DNA from: Pleurodeles waltl
Lineage: Eukaryota > Chordata > Amphibia > Caudata > Salamandridae
Direction of reading: 5' to 3'
Assembly: GCF_031143425.1 (NCBI RefSeq)
Contig: NC_090445.1
Span: forward strand, 823,148,817 to 823,212,816
Length of the DNA stretch: 64,000 bases
Below the pieces are notes generated by a model that was not told the origin of the DNA, ran no database searches, and saw only the letters and a program-made list of their open reading frames with translations. Made by a program: the position numbers and the translations under genes. Numbering within the stretch: position 1 is the first letter of the stretch; the number at the start of each line of letters is the position of its first letter. Shown here piece after piece: positions 1 to 11,821 of this stretch.

Positions 1-862
1 AAAAGGTCCCATACACGCACACAGACAATAAAGAGATGCAGGGTGGTTTCCAATATGTTTACTTGAAAAGACTGCAATCTGCGATAAAATATATGAGCTG
101 CAGTTATTAGGATAATGAGGCATAACAAAGTTAAGATTGTAATGGTTAGTCAGAAAAAGATGAATAATCCCAACATATTGCATTACCATACTTTGAATTC
201 CTACCTAACACCTAGCATCTAGCTTCTAGCACAGCGGTGATAGCCCAACCTGTCCATACTCAGTTCATGAGAGGAGCACTCCCCCCCATTTACCTTAGAA
301 TGAAGGTCTGCCATAGCTGGCCTGCAGAGACAAGGCTGAGGTCTTGCTGGAACATGGCATGGAGCATAGAAGGAAATCCTGGTCAGAAGAACCCTTCTAA
401 ACCCCCTTTTGGCCTAGATGGTGTTTTATAGAAAAAAAGTTTCTGTGCTGATAAAAAGGCCTGACGTGGCCCTGTGCCTAAGTGTGTGCGCTCTTGTGGC
501 GGCATTGCCAAATATTATCTTATGTTGGTCTCATACTGTTCCTTGTCAACCTGGGGTCAGGAACATGATGAGAAATATTGTGCATAATAATAATAATGCT
601 CTCACAGACTAGCAGCTTATTGGGGAAAAAAAAACATCACACTGAAAAGCAAGATATTCTAAAATGATCACAATGAATAAATGAGAATAGAGCATATTAT
701 CTAGGTTAAAGGGAATAGGCTGTAGGCCTAAGCATAGCTAAAATATATGTGCCCAAGCAAGATACTAAGATGAACCCTTAAGACTGGACCGGTTTATCTA
801 AGCCCCCAAGAGTGACGGACATTCCGAGTAGAATGCAGATGCACCACCCAGTTGCCAATACA
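1..862. other. Intergenic stretch, nothing recognised
   Basis: AT-rich sequence with only short open frames and no recognisable protein domain, terminal repeat or RNA gene. Confidence 0.5.
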
Positions 863-1005
863 GGGCCTGATTTAGATCTCAGTGGATGAAATCCCATCAG
901 CCATATTACGATCTCCATAGGATATAATGGGATCGTAATACGTGGATGTGATATCTGTCACGTTTGTGATGGAGTATTCCCGTCCGCCAAGATCTGAATT
1001 AGGCT
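863..1005. mobile_element. Palindromic MITE (143 bp)
   Basis: The ends are imperfect inverted repeats: GGGCCTGATTTAGATCT on the left and the complement of AGATCTGAATTAGGCT on the right. Both sides are flanked by ACA (860-862 and 1006-1008), a candidate 3-bp target duplication. The interior is also partly palindromic around ATTACGATC...GATCGTAAT. There is no coding capacity. A 3-bp duplication with G-rich ends would suit a PIF/Harbinger-related non-autonomous element, but the superfamily is not certain. Confidence 0.7.
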
Positions 1006-2565
1006 ACAGTATCATTTTTCTTCTAACAATCATATTTTTTTAGAACAGGGTGGGTTCACTTCACTCCTCCATAATTTGTATTTTTCAAACCTAGATGGCA
1101 GAACATTAAGATATCTAATAATACCTTGGGTGTCTGACGCTGACGGACTGTTTGCAATGCATTTAACTGAACTGTGTTATACTCATTCCTTCATTTCCTT
1201 TAACAAACGATTGATGATGATGTGCTGCTCATCGCCCTGGTGAATATTGTTGTGTTGTGTAGTGTTTGTCTTTGTCACACATCTCCCCAAATCACATTTA
1301 CCATCCATTCATCAAACTCCTAACATTCTTCCTCCAGTCTGTGTGATTTATTGAGGTGTTTACACCATAAATGGATCTCACATGTGGAGAGGCTGATGTG
1401 GTGAAAGCGACCCCAACTCACTGGGATCTTCTATTACCTGAGCAATAGTCTACACCAGCCCCACTTACCCACCCACACATAAAAGGGATCCATATTTGAG
1501 ATATAGAACATAATTTGTCAACATCATAATTCAGGCCTTGTGTTATGTAAAGGCTTAACCTTGTCAACTCCACTCCTGACTCCACTTCCCCTGACTCAAG
1601 GATTTTATAACTTTAGTTTTAATTAAATACTAGCTCCTCATTGCTTTGAACAGAAGAAGTTACTATTGCTAGCTTTTCTTATAACATCAGGTATTCTTTT
1701 CTTTGTTGTGTCATGCTAGTAGTAGTCTGGTCTCAGTCTTTGTAAAGTTATGATATTAATATATAGCACAGTAACTCTGTGTTTTTCTTTCAAATTATTT
1801 TCCTGTGATGGATGATCCTTTTGATTAAACCTTCAGCTGGAGCTCACCTAAGTGGGAGTGGGACCATGCTTGTTGTGAATGTGATGCCTTCCCTGTTAGC
1901 ACACTAACCTCTCTACTACTACCACCGCCATTAAGAAAGCACCATGAGAAACCCTGCAGTAAGTTTTGGAAGATTGAGAGAGGTAGCAGCCATTGCTTCA
2001 TCTATTCAGGAAAGAGAACTATGACGTGAAGTGAACTAGTTTATTTAGCAAGTTACTGACTTCTACTGCAGTGCAGACAAGTGCTTTAATGTTCCTTGTT
2101 TATCTAGGTTGTTGTAGGCAATATAGGCAATGGCAGCATACCCTACACCCCTAAGAGTCAATAAACAATAATATAATTACAGAGGGTATTAGGACATGGC
2201 TATAACTAACTATAGCTAACCATACATACACTTTGATAAGCATATTAAATAAACAGGCTGTGCGAAAAGCCAGCAGTGCAAAGCAAATGTAAAACACAAA
2301 AACTACTACTTCATGCATAAATCAGAACGGAAGCATACATTTTCCCTTTATTTTGAACAATATAAAAGTTTTAAAACTCACCCTCTCCGCCAACAACAGG
2401 CCCACCCCTCTCCCCAAACAAATCACCTCGTCCCCAACCAATGTAAAAAACAATATCCACGAAAACTAGTCCAACAAAGTCCAAACTTCCGGTCCCTTCC
2501 CAATTCCCACTCTCTTCACCCACAGCAAAAGTCCCACCCACCAAAATAAAAGGATTAAAAAAGGG
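1006..2565. other. Intergenic stretch, nothing recognised
   Basis: AT-rich sequence with short runs of pyrimidine-rich DNA near 2.4 kb. I see no coding region or mobile-element end I can defend. Confidence 0.45.
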
Positions 2566-2910
2566 CTAGAAGAGGGTGTTGTTCATGTGGGTCTGGGGCT
2601 CCTCCTGGTTTTGATGCCAGTGTGGCATCTGATGGCTCAGCTGTGCCAGTTGCTGCAGGATGCTGTGCTAAAATTGGCGGTCTGAGCGGGAGGCTGAGCA
2701 GTAGTGGTGGCTGCCAGCGGCACTGGCAATGTTGTTGCTGGGAGGTTGGAGGCACTGGTGGCTAGCTGGATGAACTGTGGCCCAGGGTGTTGTCAGGTGC
2801 CACAGCTGCCTCCTCCTCCAGAACCACCAGACATTGGTGCTCTGCCTAGATGGCCTCGAACCTCTGCTGCCAAAGCCTGGCTGCTATCCTGTGCCCTGTA
2901 GGTGGTGAAC
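2566..2910 (-). pseudogene. Remnant exon of an unidentified Gln-rich, possibly Myb-like transposon protein
   Basis: On the minus strand a splice-acceptor-like CTGCAG at about 2911-2916 is followed by a frame reading FTTYRAQDSSQALAAEV. Further on, in another frame, a Gln/His-rich stretch (QQLAQLSHQMPHWHQNQEE) runs to a TAG at 2566-2568. The two parts are separated by stops, so this is at best a broken last exon. The coiled-coil-like Gln-rich tail resembles the C-terminal halves of Harbinger Myb-like proteins, but no DNA-binding domain is visible here. Both identity and coding status are inference. Confidence 0.25.
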
Positions 2911-5900
2911 CTGCAGAAGTAATTCAAGAAAGAAAAAATAAAGAAAAACCTTTTTGTGAACAATGCCCTGTGCAAACTCTTGTTCAAAATTTTATAGTGA
3001 CACAATAGCAGTACATTGGTTGTCCCATAGGTCATTGAAATTTGATGTGATTAAGAGTCACAGGGCCATGTTTTACCCACACATGCCTCACATAAAAGCA
3101 CTGAGTGGCTGAAAGGAATTAAGGCAAAATAGCACACCAGATGAAAAAAACTGTTTTCAAGGATTTCCTAGTGAAAAACTAAACTGAAACTTTGTATAGA
3201 AAAATAAAAACAAATTTCCTCTCATTAACGAATAAGGCATTATGCTCTATGGAGTCGAAGTACTCTTATGCTAAATTAATGGAGACATTCTTGCTAGCAC
3301 ACCGGGTACTTTGCTACTCTCTGCAGTCTCAGCTGGGGCAGCTGTAACTAGCAATTGTCTTACTTTAATTCCAGTGGCCCTAGCCTTATTTAAATGCCTT
3401 TCAGTTCTACCCTGACTCCAAAGAGGCAGATGAATAAGAATGATACTACATCACAGATGTCATGTATAACATGCAGGTATCCTGTCTGCTGTAAGTAGAC
3501 GATGGGTAAAACGATGCACTGCAGTCCAGGGACAGAAACAGCATATGTAGATTGAATCTGGCATGTTTGTCACAGTGTATCCCATCTGCAAAACTTGAAA
3601 TCAGGCATGCAGTCTGACTTTACTCCCTGACCTCGCCCTTCACCACAGATGATTTCCAACAAATACATTCACTTGGCAGGAAGGAAAGGAAACTTAATTT
3701 ACCCTATTGCAGGGTAAGTTAGAGGGATTAGGCCAGGTGGGAAGAGGTTTTGCTATAGAATAGAGGGGTGTCACTGGTCATCTTCATGCACCTAAGCTTT
3801 GACTTAGTCAGTCACTCTAGATCACAAATGTTGAAAGCTGATCCCAGCACTGAATAAGCCGGGAGATGGCCGCACGCCCCTCCTGTTTTTCATCTACCCA
3901 AGTGATTTGGGCAGGATGACTGCTGGGCCTGCAAAGAAGTGTTGTGGCCTGGTCACACAACATGAACGTGCTACCGGCTGCCCCCCTGGTGAGTACCAAA
4001 CCCCTGCAGTTATCTGATGGAGTGTGCCACTCAGAAAGTAACACATCTGCCGCACATCGCACATCGCACACACCCCCAGCGACCAAAGGCAGAAGAAGAG
4101 GACTCCCCCTGTGCTGGCACGGGCACAAGGTGAGCCAGAGGATTTGGAAGGGAATAGATGCCGTGGACAGCGAGTGCCCTCAATGTTAGAGGCACGCTGC
4201 ACCAGCATATGGAAGGTAACTCCCCACCCTGCTTGCCACCATTTGTATCCCTGCGAATGGGAGGAGTGTGGAGCAGCCGTGTCGGACTGGAGACCTCTCC
4301 CCCACGCCCACAGGAGACGTGCAGGCTGCTAGCATAAAAACACTGAACCACTCCTAAAGGGTACTGCATCAGTAGAGAGGAGCCCCCATCCCTGCCTGCA
4401 ACGTGGGGATGGAAGCAAGAGAAGGACGTGCACGGTGAGGGGGGGATGGAATGTGCGCGGCTGCCTTGATGGGCACTATGCACCCCTGCTGCATGGAAAC
4501 GCATGCACCCACCCTCACAACAATCAGAGAACAGCCCGTGAGGGCTAGCACGGTCCATAGCGCTGGAAAGGCTGCCCCAGCTACTGCAATGAGACTGCCC
4601 TGCATACCTATGCTAATTGTGTGCACAGGGCCCTGCCAGGACTGTTACCAACGACTGATGTGCAGTGCAGCAATGCTCCCCACCAGCATCTTCACCACGA
4701 GGAACCAGCAGCCATTGAGATGACAATGTGGCCAGTGGGAAGTGGTGCTGCAGCACCATCTAGGGGCCACTGGTGGTTACTGCACCGATTTCAGAAATAA
4801 ACAGAACAAGACCCAAAACAAATGGCCCACAGCGCGAAGAAGGCTGCTGTGCTCATAGTAGAAGTGGCGGCAGCACCCATGGACATTGCCTGTCATGCAG
4901 AGAGACTGGTCACCACGTAAGGAATGCCGCAAAAGTATAAACCTGCCCCACAAAAAGTTGCCAAGTGTCCTGCGAAAGCCAACACTCTGAGGCTAAGGAC
5001 AGAGCAAGCAAGCAAGGGAGAGCACGGTGCGCTACACACACACACCCTAGTGGCTGCCCACTGCAAACGCAATAGAGAAATGGCACCACAAGCCCCATGT
5101 GGGGCACGAAGGGAACATGCGCTGCACATGCAGCACCGAAGCAGTAAACGGCCACCACCGCAAGCCCAGAGAATGGGCATGACCAGCGCCAGCAAAAAGG
5201 GTGCCCAAGAAGAACAACGGAGCGCACAAAGTCAGAGGTGCCCAGAGGGCTGCACTGGGGAGCCTGACAGCACGGGCAGGAGCCCGAGAGACAGACACCC
5301 CTCTGAGAGTGAGATGCAACTCCAGGGAGAAGAGGCTGCGCCAACCGCCCACACTGCAGCACAAGTTGGCCACCGTTGGCCCATCATTGAGCAGGTCAGG
5401 AGGAGTGACCGACCCTGTCAAGCAAACTGGGTGGAGGGAGGAGCAGGTGCTGTGACAGCACAAACTATCGAGGCCCAAGCACTACATCCTTATGTGAAGA
5501 CAGAAAGAAGGGAAAGGTGATCCTCCAATCACGGAGCGGTCCACCAAGAAGATCTCGGAATGGACCAGATCTGCGAGAGGTCCACAAGAAGAAAAGATCA
5601 AGTTCTACTGACAGGACTAAGCCTGTGAGAGGCCGCAACAGAAGATGATACACCGGCTGAGATGCAGCACAAGCCAGCGAGAGGTCCATGTGGTGCAACA
5701 TGCGACCTGTGTTGCGACACCACATCCAGAAGGGATGAAGATTTGGAGAAGAAGGGTGTGACAGACCAGTCGCACTGAAGATCCAGAACACCCCAGGTGC
5801 GCAAGAGAAAGGGAGAAGAGCAACAGGACTGGGGACTCTTGTCAGCATACGAGAGGGAATCCTTCACCACAAGCCAGCCACTGGGGTGAGCAGATGCCAG

Positions 5901-7099
5901 TGGGGACAGCTCAGAGAGTGGACTGACTGTAAGCACGAACCATGTCCAGGCCCCATGCTTCTCATTGTGGCCTTCCTGTCACTGGATGCTTGACATCAAT
6001 GGCATCCCTGTTGCCAACTGCACACCCCAAGCAAGAACCTCAAGTGGCCACGAAGTCCCTCAAGTCAACCCTTCTCCAAGAAAGACGCCATCTGTTGATC
6101 TATGTAGATCCAGAGTGGAGCCAAAGTCAGCGAAGAGATCAGAAGTTCACAAGGCATCACTGGCACTGTGGAAGGCTAACCACCTAGAAACCTGCTGTGA
6201 GCCCCTGTGAACCTTATACCTGCCGAAGAGAGCATACTTAGCCATTTGAACCATCCACCCTTGGGGTTGCATGAGGCTTGGACGTGGCCCTGTTAGGAGT
6301 TCTGCACCGACCTTCTGGAGCATCCTACGAATGGCCTGGACAGCCCACACAGTCCCGTGGCAATCCAGGGGCAAAGGCCTCAAGGGAATTCAAGTGAGAG
6401 ATGTGTCTGAGGCAGCTCCACGACAGGCACCGGGATACGCTGAGGTCATGGACGGAAACTGGACACCCAAAGACTATTGGTCAAAGGCCAGTGCACCTAC
6501 GTCCTGATGGCCTGAGCATGCAAACTCTGTGCAATCAACCTTTGTGGCTCCAAGTGTGGTCATGCTGGCTGTTCCTCAGCAATGCCTTTGCTTGGCCTGC
6601 GATAGGCCTGACTCAGTCCCTGACTCAGTCCACACTGTCCTGTGGCAGCCCACCAAAGGGCCTTGAGGAAACTCCTGTCCGATGGAGTTCTGGCATGAGA
6701 GGTAAGCCCAAAGCTGCTAACCAGAGGATGTTAGGATGCACCAAGGCCTTAAAGGGCGACACCTTTTCATCCAGGCCATTCTCAGTCTTTGGAGGTTCGC
6801 TATCTCTGGAGCCTGAATGCTTTCCCAGAGATCCTTGAAATGGACTCCCCACTTCTCCTGATGCACCCGCATCAAATTTTGTAAATAGACTCCAACACCG
6901 TGAGCCCAGGTGGGACAGAACCAACAGCCCCCAAGTAAACTGTAATGTCGTGGACAGGTAATTGAGGTATCCAGACTTCATCCACACTGCCATTCATGTC
7001 CCGAGCGGTCTGGTTAAACTATGGAGGCCTGCCATGATGCCGAGTACCCCCAGCAGTACTTGTTCTATGGAGCATGTCCAGCGAACCACCTGAAGAGAC
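2911..7099. other. Long non-coding stretch, possibly old repeat
   Basis: The DNA is AT-rich up to about 3.8 kb, then clearly GC-richer from about 3.9 to 7.1 kb with many overlapping short open frames on both strands. None of the translations I read contains a recognisable domain, and the frames are what GC-rich DNA gives by chance. It may be the body of an old repeat; I cannot name a family. Confidence 0.4.
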
Positions 7100-7102
7100 T
7101 CA

Positions 7103-8020
7103 GGCCCTCATTCCGACTTTGGCAGTCTTTTGGAAAGACCGCCGTCGTTGCGGGTGCCCATTGACCGCCAATGTTGGCGGTGCAAAAACCGTCGTATTAG
7201 GACTCACCCAAGGATTTCCGCCCATGTCAAAAGGACTCCACCTGCCATATTACGAGACGTAATACGGCACGGCAGTTCCTGCACGGTGGTGCAGCGCTGG
7301 CATCGGAAACACCAACACCCATCCCATCCCGGACGACCACCTCGCCCAGACAGGTAGGTGGACTGTCCAAAAGGGGTGTGTGTTGTATGCATGTGTTTGG
7401 TCTGTGCGTGTATGGGTAGCGATATGGATGTGCGTGAGTGCGTGTGTGTATGTATATGTGCTTGGAGGGTGTGTGTGTCTGAATGGAAGCGGAGGGGAGG
7501 GGTGTGTCTGGGTGCAAGTGAGTAGGTTTGTCAATTGGGATGCATGCGAGTAGGGGTGTTTGTATGGGTGCATGCGAGCGAGTGGGGGTGTATGTCAGGG
7601 AGTGCGTTGAATGGGGGTGCCTGTATGAAGGTGTACGGATGAGTGAGGGTACGTGTATGAAGGTGTGCGGATGAGTGGAGGTGCATGTATGAAGGTGTGC
7701 GGATGAGTAGGGGGGTGTGTGCCTGTGACAGGAATGGAGATCCTGTCAGGGTTTTTGTGGTGGTGCGACCGCCACGAAAAGCCTGGTGGTGTGCCGACTC
7801 ATAATACCAGTGGTGGTCTTACGGCTGCCGTCGGGCCAGTGGTGCTTACCTCCGGCCCGGCAGTCGAACAGCCCTGCCGGTATCTGAGGCGTTGTGACGG
7901 TTTGGCTTCGGCCAAACCGCCACAGTCATAATACAGTGGTCTTCACTGCCATCCTGACGGCAGTTATACCGCCACTGCAAGTGTGGCAGTCTTAAGACCG
8001 CCACACTCGTAATGAGGGCC
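7103..8020. mobile_element. Non-autonomous PIF/Harbinger-like element (918 bp)
   Basis: It starts GGCCCTCATTCCGAC and ends with the inverse, CGTAATGAGGGCC, the same terminus carried by the two large Harbinger elements in this window. TCA flanks both ends (7100-7102 and 8021-8023), a perfect 3-bp target duplication. The interior has GGCGGT/ACCGCC-rich subterminal DNA and a GT-rich minisatellite but no transposase. It was presumably mobilised in trans by an autonomous relative. Confidence 0.8.
7616..7711. repeat. 32-bp tandem repeat inside the Harbinger MITE
   Basis: Three copies of a unit with core TGTATGAAGGTGTGCGGATG, starting at about 7616, 7648 and 7680, follow a longer GT-rich low-complexity tract (7375-7600). 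Confidence 0.75.
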
Positions 8021-8023
8021 TCA

Positions 8024-9208
8024 GTGTTTATTTTGGTGTTTATGTTTCTCTCCCCCAGGTTGTACTTGGTTGCTTGTTTTTCAATAAAAAAGGTAGGGAA
8101 GTAGTGTCCTGCTGGACACATTCTAGTGTTTCCACCAGCCATTCGGCTGAGGGCTGGTTTCCACACTCACTGCACACCCATCCATCATAGGGGTCACCAG
8201 TCAGGTGACCCTGCTAATAAAAGAGGCAGGCGCACGTGTTCTGGGCCAGTTGTATGAATCCAGCATGCTGTGTCTGTGTCACTCAGTTTAGTAGCATGAG
8301 GGCCTAAGGCCCCCAACACTACAGGTAGCGGGAAAATAAATTCAGGAATAGAGTGCATAGAGAAGGTGGAGACTGGAGCTGGAGCGGCTTGAGAGGCAGG
8401 TGGCATACCAATAGAGGAACAGGAGGAGCAGTGTCAAAACGTCCAGGTTACGTTCAGTAGAGTATGTTTAAAGAGAAGAAACTGTGTTGCAATTTCTTTA
8501 GTTGTAGGACTCCCTGTTGGTGAATAGCTCTTCACTGTTTTTTAATGGCCCTTTCATGTTTGTTGTGTTTCCCTCTCCCCTGCTGGTTCATTTCACTGTT
8601 TTCTGTACTGTTCGAGATTTGTTTGCATCACATTTCATTTACCTGTTAATTTCAACAAAGCTGATGGCATTCTGTACGTGTGTTAACTACTGGTAGTTCC
8701 AAGTCTGAGGATGGGGGTTCCTTGAATTCTCCGGGGTTGTCAGCAGCCCTGTAATAGGAGAATCAAGCAGGCATACATTGTTAATGAGTAATTTACAAAC
8801 TAGCTTGAAAGTTTGTGGCAATATCTTAATATATGCTATGTGTTATTTAAGAGTTGCTCTCGGGAGAAGTCATAGTAAAGCCCAGGGGGAGAGGAGATTG
8901 GATGTACATTAATATAAGAAATAACTAGTCAACCTACATCTAGTGTTTTTCTCTTTCTCGCTTCCCTTTAGCCCCATTTTCCATGTGGTGAGAACGAACA
9001 CAGCAGTTATCATTCTCTGTGTGCGCTTTCCCTTCAGTCAGGAAGGGTGGTGGGTTAGGGTTGGTAATCACTGCAACAGTCTCACTCACAGCAGTTGATG
9101 TATTTACTGGGTGAGGTATTTCCGCCTCACATTCCGAGTGTCTCATAAAGAGCCCCACTGTTTCAATGTTCTTATTATATTTTTAAATAATTGACAAGTT
9201 TATTTTTT
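8024..9208. other. Intergenic stretch, nothing recognised
   Basis: Mixed-composition DNA with AATAAA-like motifs near 8085 and 8333 but no convincing coding region, terminal repeat or RNA gene. Confidence 0.4.
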
Positions 9209-9412
9209 ACGCCAAGCAGATGAGGGGGGGAGGAGGGCTACACCCCAGTGTCAACACCACCCTTTGTTGTTCAAATGGTGACAGATAAGGGGAGAAAGTG
9301 CTTTGTGTATAAAACAAAGACTGATATTTTAAGCCAGTTATGACCACAATAGGAGATACCAATGAAAAGCTATAACATTGGGCATATTCAAGAGATAATA
9401 ACTATGTGAAGC
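9209..9412. repeat. Direct repeat, copy A (about 200 bp)
   Basis: This stretch recurs with a few substitutions and small indels at 10260-10473. Shared landmarks include ACCCCAGTGTCAACACC (ACCCCAGTGCCAACACC in copy B), a GGGGAGAAAGTG stretch and AGAGATAATAACTATGTG. The copies are about 1.06 kb apart in the same orientation, with a small Harbinger-like element next to copy B. They could be terminal repeats of an older retroelement; the family is not established. Confidence 0.75.
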
Positions 9413-9695
9413 AAAAATTAATTCTTCAATACTTTGCAAGAATGGCATTGAACAATGTTCTGATCTATTAGATACAACCAAAATGTCAGAAATACATGGA
9501 TTTAATGAAAGTCCCCAATGTGTGTTCAATTGATGCAAAGCTCACACATTAAATGGCGAAAACAAAAGGTTGTTTGATGTCTGGTCAGAAAAAAACAGCC
9601 AGCAAGTATATCGTTTGATACACTTCATCAGAGCTGTGGAAACACAGAAGAATAATGCCAGCAAACAATCAGCAATATTAAAATTAAAGAATATT

Positions 9696-10258
9696 GGCCC
9701 TCATCATGACTTCTGTGATCTTTTCCTAAGAATGCTGAAGCCACTTGTGCCAAAATACCACCAGGTTTGAATGTATGTATCCCCTGGGGACGAGGGAAAG
9801 TGAATGCGTGCGTCTATGCGATGTTTGTCAATGTGCATGGGTGTATATGACGCGTTTGCATGTGTGAGTGGGGGTGTGTTTGTGTGTAGAAGTGTGTGAG
9901 TGCATGTGTGTGGGTATGTGGACGTGTGTGCGAGTGTATCCTGGCATCATGAATGTTTATTCCTGTCGCCAGGATGCAAGACCCCAGTTGTTTCTGGGCG
10001 GTGCAATCGCCAGAAAAATGCTGGCGGTCTCCCACCTTGTGATACCACTAGCGGTATCACGCCATCCGCCATGCTGGAGGTGCTCACCTCCAGCATGGCG
10101 GCAGGCAGTAATGTGGCAGGACGGGAGGGGGCTCAGCGGTTTGGCTTCGCCCAAACTGCCAAACTCCTAATTTGCCGGTATTCACCACCGGCCTATCAGT
10201 GGTGACAATGCCACAGCAACCCTGGAGGTCTTCAGACTGCCAGGGTCGTGATGTGGCC
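9696..10258. mobile_element. Non-autonomous PIF/Harbinger-like element (about 563 bp)
   Basis: The left end is GGCCCTCATCATGAC and the right end is the inverse of GGCCACATCACGACCCTGG. ATT lies just outside both ends, one base off on the right, so the target duplication is only probable. The interior is GT-rich and holds a perfect 16-bp-arm palindrome at 10067-10100. No transposase is present. Confidence 0.7.
10067..10100. repeat. Perfect 16-bp inverted repeat with 2-nt spacer
   Basis: CGCCATGCTGGAGGTG is followed by CT and its exact reverse complement. It lies inside the small Harbinger-like element, next to a shorter GTGATACC/GGTATCAC palindrome. Confidence 0.9.
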
Positions 10259-10259
10259 C

Positions 10260-10473
10260 ATTATTTTGACAGAGCAAAAAGAAGAAATAAGGGGGGGTAT
10301 ACCCCAGTGCCAACACCACCCATTGTCATTCAAATGGTGACAAATAAGGGGAGAAAGTGCATTGTGTATTGGAAAAAGAAGACTGATATTTTAAGTCAGT
10401 TATGACTAAGATAGGGGACACCAATAAAAAGCTATAACATTGGGCATATTCAAGAGATAATAACTATGTGAAG
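10260..10473. repeat. Direct repeat, copy B (about 200 bp)
   Basis: Second copy of the 9209-9412 repeat. It begins immediately after the right end of the small Harbinger-like element and stops about 20 bp before the large Harbinger element H1. Confidence 0.75.
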
Positions 10474-10573
10474 AGGCCTGTGCACCAAAAGAATATGGCC
10501 CTCATTCTGACCCTGGCGGTCGGTGATAAAGCGGCGGCCAAGCCGCCAACAGGCCGGCGGTCTAAAATATGCA

Positions 10574-10589
10574 ATTCTGACCCTGGCGG
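10574..10589 (+). repeat. Internal copy of the H1 terminal repeat, left side
   Basis: ATTCTGACCCTGGCGG at 10574 repeats the core of the terminal inverted repeat (from 10504) about 70 bp further in. It is a candidate second transposase or Myb-protein binding site. Confidence 0.7.
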
Positions 10590-11343
10590 GAACCGCCAAC
10601 ACAGCCCGCCAACTTAACACTCCGACACAGCGGTACAAACAAACAGCGCGGCGGTTCCCGCCAACAGCCAGGCGGCAGACAATGTACCGCCCACCCTATT
10701 ACGACCCACCAATCTGCCACCTTTTCCGGGGCGGGAGCACCGCCGATAAGAACACGGCGGAAACAGACTACGAACGGGAAAACGCTCACCTCTACGCACT
10801 CCACGCGAGATTCCGGCAGTATGGAGCCAGAGTTGCAGGTCATCCCCGCACTCCTATTCCTGCTCATATACCAGGAGCACGTCCGGCGGCGCGGAAGACA
10901 TCGGTGAGTACTGCACCTACGACACAGGGGAGGGAAAAGATTACCGGCACACACCCACCCACCCACACCCACTACAACACACACATCAATGCATTCCCAC
11001 AGATCACTGTCACAACCCACAAACCACCCCCCTCCGAAATAATGCAAAGACCAAAAGAAGAGATCATAAACGGCCAGATATATTGAAATATGGACACCAG
11101 TAATCCCAATAAATAAATAAACTATGTACAAAATATATACAGCTACTAAATGTAGTCCAACCACTGTCCGTGGATCACAGGGGTCCTGTGCAAAGGGGCA
11201 AGGCCCAGTCCCACGACAAGAACTCCACGGAGAGAACACTGCAGGGGCATCAGAAAGAAAATAGGACAGGCACCTCAGGGGGAAGGGAAGGGGGGGCACC
11301 TCAGCCACTTGAGTACACGACGCCAGATCCACGAGGGGACTCC

Positions 11344-11745
11344 ATGACCACTGGCCCATCCTGGGGAGAGCAAAGCCACAGTCCAAACAGTCCATACAGT
11401 GGGTGGCCTGCCCACTGGGCCATCCTGGGGAGAGCAAAGCCACAGTCCATACAGTCCATACAGTCCATACAGTGGGTGGCCTGCCCACTGGGCCATCCTG
11501 GGGAGAGCAAAGCCACAGTCCATACAGTCCATACAGTGGGTGGCCTGCCCACTGGGCCATCCTGGGGAGAGCAAAGCCACAGTCCATACAGTCCATACAG
11601 TCCATACAGTGGGTGGCCTGCCCACTGGGCCATCCTGGGGAGAGCAAAGCCACAGTCCATACAGTCCATACAGTGGGTGGCCTGCCCACTGGGCCATCCT
11701 GGGGAGAGCAAAGCCACAGTCCAAACAGTCCATAACAGACCCCAC
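11344..11745. repeat. 64/73-bp tandem repeat in the H1 left arm
   Basis: About six units carry the core GCCATCCTGGGGAGAGCAAA followed by a run of TCCATACAG 9-mers. The number of 9-mers alternates between two and three, giving unit lengths of about 64 and 73 bp and a higher-order period of about 137 bp. The long open frames here, on both strands, are repeat artefacts. A related minisatellite occupies the equivalent place in H2 (35043-35215). Confidence 0.9.
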
Positions 11746-11821
11746 TGCCACTGGAGGAGGCAAGTTGGCCAGAGGACATCCTGCAGCCCTGCCCGAGATA
11801 GATCCTGCCCTGCCACGTCTT

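Noticed and set aside
3817..5848. Cluster of overlapping frames of 100-200 codons
   Set aside because: No recognisable domain, frames on both strands overlap, and composition alone explains their length.
7250..7573. His/Thr-rich minus-strand frames
   Set aside because: They are the GT-rich minisatellite of the Harbinger-like MITE read in antisense.
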